Of a stretch of DNA of 64,000 nucleotides, positions 27,008-35,560 are shown in pieces. The notes under the pieces are model-generated. The model was given only the letters and a program-made list of their open reading frames with translations. It did not search any database and was not told the DNA's origin. The DNA is taken from positions 28,647-92,646 of the forward strand of contig NZ_AKKK01000008.1 in the NCBI RefSeq assembly GCF_000281065.1, in the 5' to 3' direction. The DNA comes from Arthrobacter sp. M2012083. GTDB taxonomy: Bacteria; Actinomycetota; Actinomycetes; Actinomycetales; Micrococcaceae. The translations under genes were made by a program, and so were the position numbers. Position 1 is the stretch's first letter. Each line of letters begins with the position of its first letter.

Positions 27008-28040
27008 CGGCCTTCAGCTTCGGGGAATCTTCTTCAGCCTTCACAACGCCCACGCCAAGCTTTTCCTTGATGAGGCGCTCCAGTTCCTGGGCGAGCTCAG
27101 GGTTGTCGCGCAGGAATCTGCGCGAGTTCTCCATGCCTTGACCCAGCTGATCGCCGTCATACGTGAACCACGAGCCCGACTTCTTGATGATGCCGTGCTC
27201 CACACCCATGTCAATGATGCCTCCCTCGCGGGAGATGCCCTGACCGTAGATGATGTCGAACTCGGCGATCTTGAAGGGCGGAGCCATCTTGTTCTTGACG
27301 ATCTTTGCCTTGGTGCGGTTACCGACAGAGTCGGCACCTTCCTTCAAGGTCTGGATGCGACGAACGTCGATTCGCACTGACGCGTAGAACTTCAGGGCCT
27401 TACCACCGGTGGTGGTTTCGGGTGATCCGAAGAACACACCGATCTTTTCACGCAACTGGTTGATGAAGATGGCGGTTGTCTTGGTCTGGCTCAAGCGGCC
27501 CGTGATCTTACGCAGGGCCTGGCTCATGAGTCGAGCCTGGAGGCCAACGTGGGAGTCACCCATTTCGCCTTCGATTTCGGCGCGGGGTACCAGGGCAGCC
27601 ACGGAGTCAATGACGACGATGTCGAGCGAGCCGGAGCCCACCAGCATGTCCATGATCTCCAATGCCTGCTCACCGGTGTCCGGCTGTGACACCAAGAGTG
27701 CATCCGTGTCCACGCCAAGCTTGGCGGCGTAGTCCGGGTCAAGTGCGTGCTCGGCGTCAATGAACGCTGCGATGCCACCTGCCCGCTGTGCGTTGGCTAC
27801 AGCATGAAGTGCAACGGTGGTCTTACCCGAGGATTCCGGACCGTAGATTTCCACCACGCGCCCCCGGGGCAGGCCGCCAATGCCAAGAGCGACATCCAGT
27901 GCAATGGAGCCGGTGGGAATAACCTCAATCGGGGCGCGGGTGTCATCACCCAGGCGCATGATGGAGCCTTTGCCGAACTGCTTGTCGATCTGGGCAAGCG
28001 CTGCTTCGAGCGCCTTTTCACGATCCGGGGTTGCCGCCAT
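26997..28040 (-). CDS. recA: Recombinase RecA
   Basis: 347-residue RecA: DNA strand exchange and LexA co-protease. P-loop is GPESSGKTT at about residues 66-74; other marks are DAEHALDP, the L1/L2 loops near [21 protein letters not shown], and the C-terminal acidic tail. No intein interrupts it, unlike M. tuberculosis RecA. The ATG has AGAGGTG upstream. Two control elements lie upstream: a LexA-independent promoter-like motif 66-88 nt from the ATG, and a LexA box about 190-205 nt away. Confidence 0.99.
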   Translation of the reverse strand: MAATPDREKALEAALAQIDKQFGKGSIMRLGDDTRAPIEVIPTGSIALDVALGIGGLPRGRVVEIYGPESSGKTTVALHAVANAQRAGGIAAFIDAEHALDPDYAAKLGVDTDALLVSQPDTGEQALEIMDMLVGSGSLDIVVIDSVAALVPRAEIEGEMGDSHVGLQARLMSQALRKITGRLSQTKTTAIFINQLREKIGVFFGSPETTTGGKALKFYASVRIDVRRIQTLKEGADSVGNRTKAKIVKNKMAPPFKIAEFDIIYGQGISREGGIIDMGVEHGIIKKSGSWFTYDGDQLGQGMENSRRFLRDNPELAQELERLIKEKLGVGVVKAEEDSPKLKAVDG

Positions 28041-28105
28041 GGTTCACACCTCTGATGCTTTCTCGCTGTGGAGTGGCCCGAAAGGCCGCTTTCCTGTCAT
28101 GTCTG

Positions 28106-28128
28106 ACGCTAGTGCGGTGCTCTGACAT
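28106..28128 (-). promoter_or_regulatory. RecA-NDp/PafBC-like promoter of recA
   Basis: On the minus strand ATGTCAGAG-N8-TAGCGT. This matches the mycobacterial LexA-independent damage promoter pattern TTGTCRGTG-N8-TAGNNT at all but two positions, with exact spacing. A start near 28099 gives a ~60-nt leader to recA. Confidence 0.6.
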
Positions 28129-28229
28129 TTTTAGTAGCCGGCACTGGCTATGTGGATAACCTGGGCTGCCGGAACCTCTGGAATGCGTCCTTCGAAATCA
28201 ATTTTCCTCTCACAGGAGCATATCCCTAT

Positions 28230-28245
28230 CCGAACAGATATTCGA
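28230..28245. promoter_or_regulatory. LexA box upstream of recA
   Basis: CCGAAC-AGAT-ATTCGA, two mismatches from TCGAAC-N4-GTTCGA. On the minus strand TAGGGA follows directly in the -10 position, in the same register as the box of the DUF222-like gene. Confidence 0.65.
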
Positions 28246-28299
28246 ACAATGTTCCGGCGTGTCCCTACCCTTCGGGCAGTAACCGCCACGTGTCGGACT

Positions 28300-28524
28300 T
28301 CAGTTGGAAGCCGGTTTGATGTCCCTGCCAAGCCTGCGCTCGGGGGGAACGTCCTGAACCTCGCACACGGCCAACCAGACGTCGCGAGGTTGATAACCGG
28401 AGGCCAAAGCCTCTACGGCAGTTCGCCCGCCAACGCCGGCGAGTACCAGGGAGTTGGCCAGGACCCGGGAGTAGCCTGTCCCGAATTCGTCGTCCATTAA
28501 TCGCCAAAAGTCACTTGCCCTCAC
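28300..28524 (-). CDS. DUF3046 family protein
   Basis: 74-residue protein with the DUF3046 signature: SDFWRLMDDEFG near the start, then VLANSLVLAGVGGRTAVEAL and RDVWLAVCEVQDVP. The family is restricted to actinobacteria and usually lies just upstream of recA, as here; function is unknown. Start is GTG 28524. The last codons lie about 55 bp before the recA LexA box, so the recA control region starts right after this gene. Confidence 0.85.
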   Translation of the reverse strand: MRASDFWRLMDDEFGTGYSRVLANSLVLAGVGGRTAVEALASGYQPRDVWLAVCEVQDVPPERRLGRDIKPASN

Positions 28525-28552
28525 GGATAGAGTCTCTCATGGCGCCGGACTC

Positions 28553-28558
28553 TAGAAT
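28553..28558 (+). promoter_or_regulatory. Candidate -10 hexamer of the MarR gene
   Basis: TAGAAT ends 7 nt before ATG 28566, supporting that ATG and a leaderless transcript. Confidence 0.45.
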
Positions 28559-28565
28559 GGTTGCC

Positions 28566-29105
28566 ATGAGCAATCCTCTCCAGAGCAAGCCAGGTCCGGC
28601 ATTGCCAGGCGACGCCGTGGACGACGCCCTCCAGCAGGTGGAACACCAGCTGAGCCTGCTCTGGCGCCGCGCCCGCTCCATCTCGCATCAGTTGTCACGC
28701 CAAGTACATCCCGACATGGAACCGGCCGCCTATGGGCTTCTCACGGTCATCCGCAGGGAGGGTCCCATCCGCCTCACGGACCTGGCCACCTGCATCGGAG
28801 TGGGCAAGCCTTCCGTGAGCCGCCAGATCGCTTTCCTGGAGAGCATCGGCCTCGTCTACAAGGAAGCAGATCCCCAGGACGGCAGGGCCCAGTCCATCCG
28901 TTTGACGGATAAGGGCGAACAGAAGATGCACCAGGTCCAAGATGCCCGCAGGCAGGTCTTCCGTGAGCGACTCGGCGAATGGCCCTTGGAGGATGTCCAG
29001 ACGCTTGCTGACTACATGGGCCGCCTCAACGCCATTTACGGGGACGGCGTGCTCAACGTGAAAGAACCCGAAAGCGACGTCGAGGACAAGCCCGCAGGCG
29101 TTTGA
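28566..29105 (+). CDS. MarR family transcriptional regulator
   Basis: 179-residue winged-helix regulator. The helix-turn-helix is LTDLATCIGVGKPSVSRQIAFLESIGLV and the wing is YKEADPQDGRAQSIRLTDKG, both standard for MarR dimers that respond to small phenolic or oxidising ligands. The target is not evident: no divergent transporter adjoins, and the neighbours (DUF3046, clgR) are housekeeping. ATG 28566 (MSNPLQSK) is chosen from the promoter position. A strong terminator follows. Confidence 0.85.
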   Translation: MSNPLQSKPGPALPGDAVDDALQQVEHQLSLLWRRARSISHQLSRQVHPDMEPAAYGLLTVIRREGPIRLTDLATCIGVGKPSVSRQIAFLESIGLVYKEADPQDGRAQSIRLTDKGEQKMHQVQDARRQVFRERLGEWPLEDVQTLADYMGRLNAIYGDGVLNVKEPESDVEDKPAGV

Positions 29106-29142
29106 GCAGCGCCTAGCCTCAACCGACGCCCAACCTCAACGA

Positions 29143-29175
29143 AAAAGGTCCCCAGCCTGAGGCTGGGGACCTTTT
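29143..29175. terminator. Bidirectional terminator between MarR and clgR
   Basis: Perfect 15-bp arms AAAAGGTCCCCAGCC (29143-29157) and GGCTGGGGACCTTTT (29161-29175) with a TGA loop. A- and T-runs at the outer ends let it work in both directions. Confidence 0.9.
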
Positions 29176-29194
29176 CCATGGTCTTGCTGGATCG

Positions 29195-29629
29195 TTACCG
29201 GGCTCCGGAAAGCATTCCTTGCGGGAAATCGTCCGTGAGGTCGAGATCGCGACCGTAACGCTGGGAGAATTCCTGCGGAACGGTGTCCGGAACTGCAACA
29301 CCTTCTGCGACGGCCACACGGTCGCTGACTTCGCGAAGCATGTGGGACAACGGAACATCGAGGGCTGTGCAGATAGAGGACAGGAGCTCGGAAGAAGCCT
29401 CCTTCTGGCCGCGTTCAACTTCACTCAAGTAACCAAGTGAGACGCGGGCGCTGTGCGAAACCTCGCGGAGGGTACGGCCCTGACGCTGGCGGACATCGCG
29501 CAGTACATCACCGATCTCGTGGCGTAGTACAACCATTTTGCGCTCCTTCTGTTCGCTCTGTGCCTGATCAGCCAAGCCCACATCCTTCCAGCGGACAACG
29601 CCGTTCACGGATACGGGCTGCTTTACCAT
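29195..29629 (-). CDS. clgR: ClgR-like transcriptional activator of Clp protease genes
   Basis: Helix-turn-helix (Xre-type) regulator with the ClgR pattern [19 protein letters not shown] and [30 protein letters not shown]. ClgR activates clpP/clpC and other proteostasis genes in actinobacteria. The C-terminal region [14 protein letters not shown] is kept. The 144-residue start at 29629 has a plausible N-terminus; ATG 29536 (MVVLRHEIG) would give 113 residues. Genomic position (recA-clgR-cinA-pgsA-ftsK) matches mycobacteria. A SigR-like promoter lies about 105 nt upstream of the start. Confidence 0.9.
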   Translation of the reverse strand: MVKQPVSVNGVVRWKDVGLADQAQSEQKERKMVVLRHEIGDVLRDVRQRQGRTLREVSHSARVSLGYLSEVERGQKEASSELLSSICTALDVPLSHMLREVSDRVAVAEGVAVPDTVPQEFSQRYGRDLDLTDDFPQGMLSGAR

Positions 29630-29731
29630 CTGTATCGCCTTGCTCCCTCATTCATCCGGTTCGCTGGCTGGCGGACCGGGTTGGTTTATACATCCTAGGC
29701 GCCCCGGCTCTTCCGAAGCGACACAATGACA

Positions 29732-29759
29732 CAACTATTGGTAATCAGTTTTTGTTCCC
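29732..29759 (-). promoter_or_regulatory. SigR/SigH/SigE-type promoter before clgR
   Basis: On the minus strand GGGAAC (29759-29754), an 18-bp spacer, then GTTG (29735-29732). This is the group IV (ECF) pattern GGGAAY-N18-GTT used by oxidative and thiol-stress sigma factors. Confidence 0.55.
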
Positions 29760-29766
29760 GACTACT

Positions 29767-30279
29767 TTACGAACGGTAACCAACGTCACTCAGTGCAGCA
29801 AGCAGACGCGCCAAGGCGGCCTCGCAGGCCTGCTCCCTGATGGACTGTCTGTCCCCCGAAAAACTGTACTCAAACGCTTCGGTTCCGGATTTGCCCGAAA
29901 TCCCGATGAACACAGTTCCTACTGCTTTGCCGTCGTGCGGCTCGGGTCCGGCCACACCCGTCGTGGAAATTCCAAGATCGGCGCCGCAGACGCGCCGGGC
30001 GCCGTCGGCCATGGCTTCGGCCACCTGACCGTCAACGGAACCGACCTCGGCAAGCAGCTCCTGCGACACCCCCAGGACACCAGCCTTCACGGAGTTCTGG
30101 TAAGCAACCACGCCGCCTTGCAGCATCCCGGATGCTCCAGGCGTGTTCGCCAGCGTTGCCGCAACCATCCCCGCGGTGAGGGATTCAGCCGTGGCCACGG
30201 TGAGTTTGTTCCCAACAGCCATAGCGACTGCCGCCGTCGACGATTGCGCGGCGGCGGATAGGCCGACATGGAGCGTCAT
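29767..30279 (-). CDS. cinA: CinA C-terminal domain protein (nicotinamide-nucleotide amidase type)
   Basis: 170-residue protein consisting only of the CinA/PncC C-terminal domain. NKLTVATAESLTAGMVAATLANTPGASGMLQGGVVAY and GVAGPEPHDGKAVGTVFIG are characteristic. This domain deamidates nicotinamide mononucleotide for NAD recycling. The N-terminal molybdopterin-binding-like (COG1058) half of full CinA is missing, as is common in actinobacteria. Its ATG overlaps the pgsA stop by 4 nt, so the two are translationally coupled. Confidence 0.9.
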   Translation of the reverse strand: MTLHVGLSAAAQSSTAAVAMAVGNKLTVATAESLTAGMVAATLANTPGASGMLQGGVVAYQNSVKAGVLGVSQELLAEVGSVDGQVAEAMADGARRVCGADLGISTTGVAGPEPHDGKAVGTVFIGISGKSGTEAFEYSFSGDRQSIREQACEAALARLLAALSDVGYRS

Positions 30280-30878
30280 GCACGCCGCCCGGCCGCGCGA
30301 AGCTTCAACGCTTGGATGACATATTCGACGCCGGTCCACAAGGTGATGCCCAGCGCCACCATCATCACCCAGAAGGCGACGTCGCCCAGCCAGGGAGCGA
30401 TCGCCTTCAGCGGCAGGATGTAGAGGAATATGGCCACGGTCTGGACTACTGTTTTCAGCTTGCCACCGCGGGAGGCCGGCATGACGCCGTACCGGATAAC
30501 GACGAACCGAAGCGCGGTAATCCCCCATTCCCGCACCAGGATGAGGATGGTGACCCACCAAGGCAGCTCACCCAGGATGGACAGCAGAACCAGCGCGGAA
30601 CCGATAAGCAGCTTGTCGGCGATGGGATCGGCAATCTTGCCGAAATTGGTGATCAAGCCCCGCGCCCTGGCGATGTCGCCGTCGAGCTTGTCCGTATAGA
30701 TGGCGACCGCAAAGGCCACAACAGCTGCCCAACGCCAGATCCCGTACTCACCGTCGTCCGCCACCAGGAACCATACGAAGAATGGAACCAGGACGATGCG
30801 GAGCATCGTGAGGATATTGGGTAGGTTCCAGACGTCGGAGCTGCTGGAAGTCGCGTTATCACCCTCGGCTGTAGTCAC
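30276..30878 (-). CDS. pgsA: CDP-diacylglycerol-glycerol-3-phosphate 3-phosphatidyltransferase
   Basis: Inner-membrane enzyme making phosphatidylglycerol phosphate. The CDP-alcohol phosphotransferase motif D-G-x2-A-R-x8-G-x3-D-x3-D is complete in LDGDIARARGLITNFGKIAD followed by PIAD. 200 residues with about six hydrophobic helices. The N-terminus is short and Ser/Thr-rich. It follows ftsK by 23 bp and overlaps cinA. Confidence 0.93.
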   Translation of the reverse strand: MTTAEGDNATSSSSDVWNLPNILTMLRIVLVPFFVWFLVADDGEYGIWRWAAVVAFAVAIYTDKLDGDIARARGLITNFGKIADPIADKLLIGSALVLLSILGELPWWVTILILVREWGITALRFVVIRYGVMPASRGGKLKTVVQTVAIFLYILPLKAIAPWLGDVAFWVMMVALGITLWTGVEYVIQALKLRAAGRRA

Positions 30879-30901
30879 CCCACAAGGCTACCTTCTTTGG
30901 G

Positions 30902-33787
30902 CTAACGCCCCGTCAGCGACCAGGCGTCCTCGCCACCCTCTTCGTCGTCGTTCGGACCATCGGCGCCGTCGTAGTATTCGATGGCCTGCGTCCGGTTGTC
31001 CAGGTCCGCCTGGACAAGGTCTTCCGCATAGCCTCCGACGGCGATGTTCGAGTTCGCGTTATCGCTCAAGGCCGCCGTGTGTGCGTCGGGCGCCGCGGGT
31101 GAATCCTGGCCCTTCATCGCGGCAAGCACCGCGGCGAGGTCGTCGGGCTTGACCAGGACATCGCGCGCCTTGGAGCCCTCCGAAGGACCAACAACGCCAC
31201 GGGACTCAAGGAGGTCCATGAGGCGGCCGGCCTTGGCAAAGCCCACACGAAGCTTTCGCTGGAGCATGGACGTTGAGCCGAATTGCGTGGTCACCACAAG
31301 CTCTGTTGCCTGAAGCAGGACCTCGAGGTCGTCTCCAATGTCGTCGTCGATCTGCTTCTTGGGCGCCTCCGCAGCGACGTCGTCCCGGTAGACGGCCTGC
31401 AGTTGTCCCTTGACGTGCTCCACAACCTTGTGGATCTCGGATTCCGTAACCCAGGCACCCTGGACACGCATTGCCTTGGAGGCACCCATGGGAAGGAACA
31501 GGGCGTCACCTTGGCCAATGAGCTTCTCGGCGCCCGGCTGGTCAAGCACCACGCGGGAGTCCGTAACGGACGACGTAGCGAACGCCATACGCGATGGCAC
31601 GTTGGCCTTGATGAGGCCTGTCACCACGTCCACGGAGGGGCGCTGTGTCGCAAGCACCAGGTGGATGCCGGCGGCACGTGCGAGCTGCGTGATGCGGACA
31701 ATCGAGTCTTCAACGTCGCGCGGGGCAACCATCATGAGGTCGGCGAGCTCGTCAACGATCACCAGCAAGTATGGGTAGGGCTTGATGACTCGTTTGGAGT
31801 CCACCGGCGGCACAACCTTGCCCGCCCTGACCGCCTTGTTGAAGTCGTCAATGTGCTTGTAGCCGTAATTGGCGAGGTCGTCGTAGCGGGCATCCATCTC
31901 GCGAACCACCCATTGCAAGGCTTCAGCGGCCTTCTTGGGGTTGGTGATGATGGGCGTGATGAGGTGCGGCACGCCCTCATAGGCCGTGAGTTCCACGCGT
32001 TTGGGGTCCACCATGACCATGCGCACTTCATCCGGCGTAGCGCGCATGAGGATGGAGGTGATCATGGAGTTCACGAAACTCGACTTACCAGCACCGGTGG
32101 CACCGGCAACAAGCAAGTGGGGCATCTTGGCGAGGTTGGCCACCACGTAGCCACCCTCAACGTCCTTGCCGACGCCCATGACCATCGGGTGGTCGGTCCG
32201 GCGTGCGTTCTGGCTTCGCAGTACATCGCCCAGCGACACGGTTTCGCGGTCTGTGTTGGGAATCTCGATGCCGATGGCGGACTTGCCGGGAATCGGGCTC
32301 AGGATGCGAACGTCACTGGACGCCACGGCGTAGGAGATGTTCTTGGACAGCGCGGTGACGCGCTCCACTTTGGTACCCGGAGACAGCTCGATTTCATAAC
32401 GCGTCACAGTGGGACCACGACTAAAGCCAGTCACAGCGGCCTCTACATTGAACTGCGTGAGGGTGTCCGTCAGTGCAGCGACGACGGCGTCATTGGCTTC
32501 CGTACGCTCCTTGGGAATGGAGCCGGGCGTCAGGTAGTCCGATGCCGGCAGGGTGTACGTGACATCCCCCGCCAGGGACAGTTGCTCCGTGCGCTGCGGG
32601 ATGGGCGTCTGTGGGAGGGGCGCCCCTGCAGGCTTCGCCGGAACCTGTGCCACGGGAGCCGCGGGTGCGGTCATCTCCGGAGTAAGAATGGGAATGGCTT
32701 CGGTTGGGTTCTCGATCCCGGGCGTGGCGCCCAGGCCTTGGGCCGCCTTGATCTTCCCGACGGCGATCTCTGCCTGCGTTGGACGACGTACGCCCGGCGG
32801 AACGCGCGGTGCGGACGCATCCGGGGTTTCGTCGTCGTCGACTATTGCGTGCTCGAAGGCTTCGTCCCCGACGTAACCCTCCAAGCTCGTATCTGTTTCC
32901 TCGTCCTTACCGAAGAAGCGCATGCGCTTCTTCTTCGGCTTAGCGAGAGCGTTGTTCTCGTAAAGGTAGCTGCGGTCATGGGCGTCCTTGCCGGACTCGT
33001 CCATCAGGTCAACGCCCATAAGGTGTTCGTAAGCGCCCCTGATCCGGGACGGGATGGCACCAAACGGTGTGGCCGTGACGATCAACACGGACACAAACGC
33101 CAGGAGTCCGTAAAGGACAACAGGGACAGCCACATGAATTGCAGCCAAGGGCGCCGCTGCGAGGAAGCCCAGCATTCCGCCCGCCTTGCGCAGGCCGTCG
33201 AAGCCATCCGCAACGGTGGGCAGACCTCCGATGACGTGTGCCAGGCCCGAACCGGCCAGCGTCATGATCATGAAACCGATGCCCACGCGGTTGTTCCCAC
33301 GACCGTCCTGTGGCTTCCGGAAAAGCCTGAATGCACAGACGAACAGCATGAAGGGCAGGATCAGGGACATCCACCCGAACGTGCCGTTGACCACGCTGTA
33401 GACCATGTCAGGCAGCCAGCCGGTCAGACCCCACCAAGCGAAGGTGGCGATCGCGATGCCCAACACCAAATTGAACAGGGCTGCGCCATCCCGACGGTCA
33501 TCGGGGTCCAGATCGCTGACGTCATAGCCGATTCGCCGCACCCCGGCACCTACCACATGGCCAATCCCCTGCCAGAAACCTGAGAGCATTCGCAGCGGCA
33601 GCGGAGCATGCGGTTCGACGGCGGCCGCTTGCTTGGTACGGGCAGTGCTGCCACGCCCGCTCTTGGTCGCGGCTGCGCTGCTTTTCGAAGCAGCACCGCT
33701 GGTTTTGGATGCGGCTGTGCTCCGGCCTGTGCCGCCGGATTTACTGCTGGAGCTGCCTCGTGGCGTGGAGGTAGTACGGGTCGCCAT
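30902..33787 (-). CDS. ftsK: DNA translocase FtsK
   Basis: 961-residue septal DNA pump that segregates chromosome termini. Order: Ser/Thr/Lys-rich N-terminus, four transmembrane helices (about 85-230), a linker, then the RecA-like motor with Walker A LVAGATGAGKSSF and Walker B LLVIVDELADLMM, and the gamma winged-helix domain (SMLQRKLRVGFAKAGRLMDLLESRGVVG) that reads KOPS sites. The C-terminal ~60 residues are acidic. ATG 33787 (MATRTTSTPRG) is chosen; a longer open frame passes into the terminator hairpin. Confidence 0.96.
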   Translation of the reverse strand: MATRTTSTPRGSSSSKSGGTGRSTAASKTSGAASKSSAAATKSGRGSTARTKQAAAVEPHAPLPLRMLSGFWQGIGHVVGAGVRRIGYDVSDLDPDDRRDGAALFNLVLGIAIATFAWWGLTGWLPDMVYSVVNGTFGWMSLILPFMLFVCAFRLFRKPQDGRGNNRVGIGFMIMTLAGSGLAHVIGGLPTVADGFDGLRKAGGMLGFLAAAPLAAIHVAVPVVLYGLLAFVSVLIVTATPFGAIPSRIRGAYEHLMGVDLMDESGKDAHDRSYLYENNALAKPKKKRMRFFGKDEETDTSLEGYVGDEAFEHAIVDDDETPDASAPRVPPGVRRPTQAEIAVGKIKAAQGLGATPGIENPTEAIPILTPEMTAPAAPVAQVPAKPAGAPLPQTPIPQRTEQLSLAGDVTYTLPASDYLTPGSIPKERTEANDAVVAALTDTLTQFNVEAAVTGFSRGPTVTRYEIELSPGTKVERVTALSKNISYAVASSDVRILSPIPGKSAIGIEIPNTDRETVSLGDVLRSQNARRTDHPMVMGVGKDVEGGYVVANLAKMPHLLVAGATGAGKSSFVNSMITSILMRATPDEVRMVMVDPKRVELTAYEGVPHLITPIITNPKKAAEALQWVVREMDARYDDLANYGYKHIDDFNKAVRAGKVVPPVDSKRVIKPYPYLLVIVDELADLMMVAPRDVEDSIVRITQLARAAGIHLVLATQRPSVDVVTGLIKANVPSRMAFATSSVTDSRVVLDQPGAEKLIGQGDALFLPMGASKAMRVQGAWVTESEIHKVVEHVKGQLQAVYRDDVAAEAPKKQIDDDIGDDLEVLLQATELVVTTQFGSTSMLQRKLRVGFAKAGRLMDLLESRGVVGPSEGSKARDVLVKPDDLAAVLAAMKGQDSPAAPDAHTAALSDNANSNIAVGGYAEDLVQADLDNRTQAIEYYDGADGPNDDEEGGEDAWSLTGR

Positions 33788-33803
33788 AAGTGCCACGCTA
33801 CCC

Positions 33804-33841
33804 CAAGGGGGCCTGAAATCCGCGGATTTCAGGCCCCCTTG
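33804..33841. terminator. 36-bp perfect palindrome between rnj and ftsK
   Basis: Uninterrupted 18-bp arms AAGGGGGCCTGAAATCCG (33805-33822) and its complement (33823-33840). There is no T-run on the minus strand, so factor-assisted termination or a protein site is possible. Confidence 0.65.
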
Positions 33842-33862
33842 GGCATGCATGTTGCTGGCTGG

Positions 33863-35554
33863 CTACGCTTCCAGGACGACCGGGATAATCATGGGACGGC
33901 GGCGAAGCTTTCGATTCACCCACGTGCCGATGATCCTGCGGACCACCTGCTGCAACTGGTGGTTGGTGTGATCCGTGTGGTTAAGCACGGCTTCTTCGAG
34001 GGCGGCGTTGATCTTGGGAATGATCTCGTCAAAGACGGAGTCATCCTCGGCCACGCCACGGGCGTGGATCTCCGGGCCGGACACGATCTTGCCGGTGGTG
34101 CGGCTGATGACCGTGATAACGGAAATGAAGCCTTCATCGCCCAGGACGCGGCGATCCTTGAGGTCGGCATCGGTAATTTCGCCCACGCTGGAACCATCTA
34201 CGTAAACGAAACCGACTTCCACCTGGCCGACCACGTTTGCTTTGTGGTCCTTGAGGTCGATAACTGTGCCGTTGTCGCTCAGGATGATGCCGTCGGACGG
34301 AACGCCCGATTCGAGCGCGATGTTGCCATTGGCAATCAGGTGGCGGGTTTCACCGTGCACCGGCATCGCGTTGAGGGGTTCGAGGATGTTGTAGCAATAG
34401 AGCAGCTCACCGGCGGCTGCGTGCCCGGACACGTGAACCTTCGCAGTGCCCTTGTGGATCACGTCGGCACCGAGCTTGAGGAGGCCGTTGATGATACGGA
34501 AAACGGCGTTCTCGTTGCCCGGGATGAGGCTGGAGGCAAGGATTACGGTATCGCCCTTGCCCACGATCACACGGTGGTCGCCGTTGGCCATACGGGAAAG
34601 CGCAGCCATCGGCTCACCCTGAGAGCCGGTGGACATGAGGACCACGCGGTCATCCGGCATGTTGTCGATGTTCTTGATGTCCACCAAGATGCCCTCCGGG
34701 ACATCGAGGTAGCCGAGCTTGGCTGCGATGGCCATGTTGCGGACCATGGAACGGCCAACGAAGGCCACCTTGCGCCCATGCTTGGCTGCGGCATCCAGGA
34801 CTTGCTGGACACGGTGCACGTGGGACGAGAAGGAGGCTACGATGATGCGCTTCCTGGCCTGTCCGAACAAGCGGTCCAGGGTGGGACCAATTTCCTTCTC
34901 GGCAGTGGTAAAGCCCGGCACGTCCGCGTTGGTGGAGTCTGCCATGAACAGGTCCACGCCTTCTTCTCCCAAGCGGGCGAAGTGCCGGAGGTCCGTGATG
35001 CGGCCATCCAGCGGCAACTGATCCATCTTGAAGTCGCCCGTGTGAAGGACGTTTCCACCCTCTGTGCGGATGAAAACTGCCAACGCATCCGGGATGGAGT
35101 GGTTGACTGCCACGAACTCACACTCGAACGGGCCGAACTGCTCAACCTGCCCCTCCGTCACCGTCAGGGTGTACGGCTTGATCCGGTGTTCCTGAAGCTT
35201 TGCTTCCACCAGGGCAAGGGTCAGCTGGGATCCGATCAGCGGGATGTCGGCCTTGAGGCGCAAGAGGTAGGGAACAGCGCCAATGTGGTCCTCATGGCCA
35301 TGGGTCAGGACGACGCCTACGATGTCCTGCAGGCGGTCCTCAATGTAGGAGAAATCAGGCAGGATCAAGTCGACGCCGGGCTGGGTTTCCTCGGGAAAGA
35401 GCACGCCACAGTCAACCACCAGCAGTTTGCCGTCGATTTCGAAGACCGCCATGTTGCGGCCAATCTCTCCCAGTCCACCGAGCGGGACAATCCGCAGCGT
35501 GCCTTTCGGCAGTTTCGGCGGAGTAACCAGTCCGGGAAGGGCGGTTTGGGTCAT
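33863..35554 (-). CDS. rnj: Ribonuclease J
   Basis: 563-residue metallo-beta-lactamase/beta-CASP RNase combining endo- and 5' exonuclease activity in RNA decay and rRNA maturation. Metal motif LTHGHEDHIGAVP; further ligands in HTGDFKMD and MPVHGETRHL. The C-terminal domain of RNase J is present (LKDRRVLGDEGFISVITVI). Located 6 bp downstream of dapA, the same order as in mycobacteria and corynebacteria, so probably co-transcribed. Confidence 0.97.
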   Translation of the reverse strand: MTQTALPGLVTPPKLPKGTLRIVPLGGLGEIGRNMAVFEIDGKLLVVDCGVLFPEETQPGVDLILPDFSYIEDRLQDIVGVVLTHGHEDHIGAVPYLLRLKADIPLIGSQLTLALVEAKLQEHRIKPYTLTVTEGQVEQFGPFECEFVAVNHSIPDALAVFIRTEGGNVLHTGDFKMDQLPLDGRITDLRHFARLGEEGVDLFMADSTNADVPGFTTAEKEIGPTLDRLFGQARKRIIVASFSSHVHRVQQVLDAAAKHGRKVAFVGRSMVRNMAIAAKLGYLDVPEGILVDIKNIDNMPDDRVVLMSTGSQGEPMAALSRMANGDHRVIVGKGDTVILASSLIPGNENAVFRIINGLLKLGADVIHKGTAKVHVSGHAAAGELLYCYNILEPLNAMPVHGETRHLIANGNIALESGVPSDGIILSDNGTVIDLKDHKANVVGQVEVGFVYVDGSSVGEITDADLKDRRVLGDEGFISVITVISRTTGKIVSGPEIHARGVAEDDSVFDEIIPKINAALEEAVLNHTDHTNHQLQQVVRRIIGTWVNRKLRRRPMIIPVVLEA

Positions 35555-35560
35555 GTTTTG

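Noticed and set aside
26997..28040. Intein in recA, as in M. tuberculosis
   Set aside because: The 347-residue frame is continuous with normal spacing of motifs.
28243..28256. Second LexA-like match CGAAC-AAT-GTTC next to the recA box
   Set aside because: Spacer is 3 bp and the right half-site is incomplete.
31283..33583. 766-codon open frame on the plus strand
   Set aside because: Antisense shadow of ftsK.
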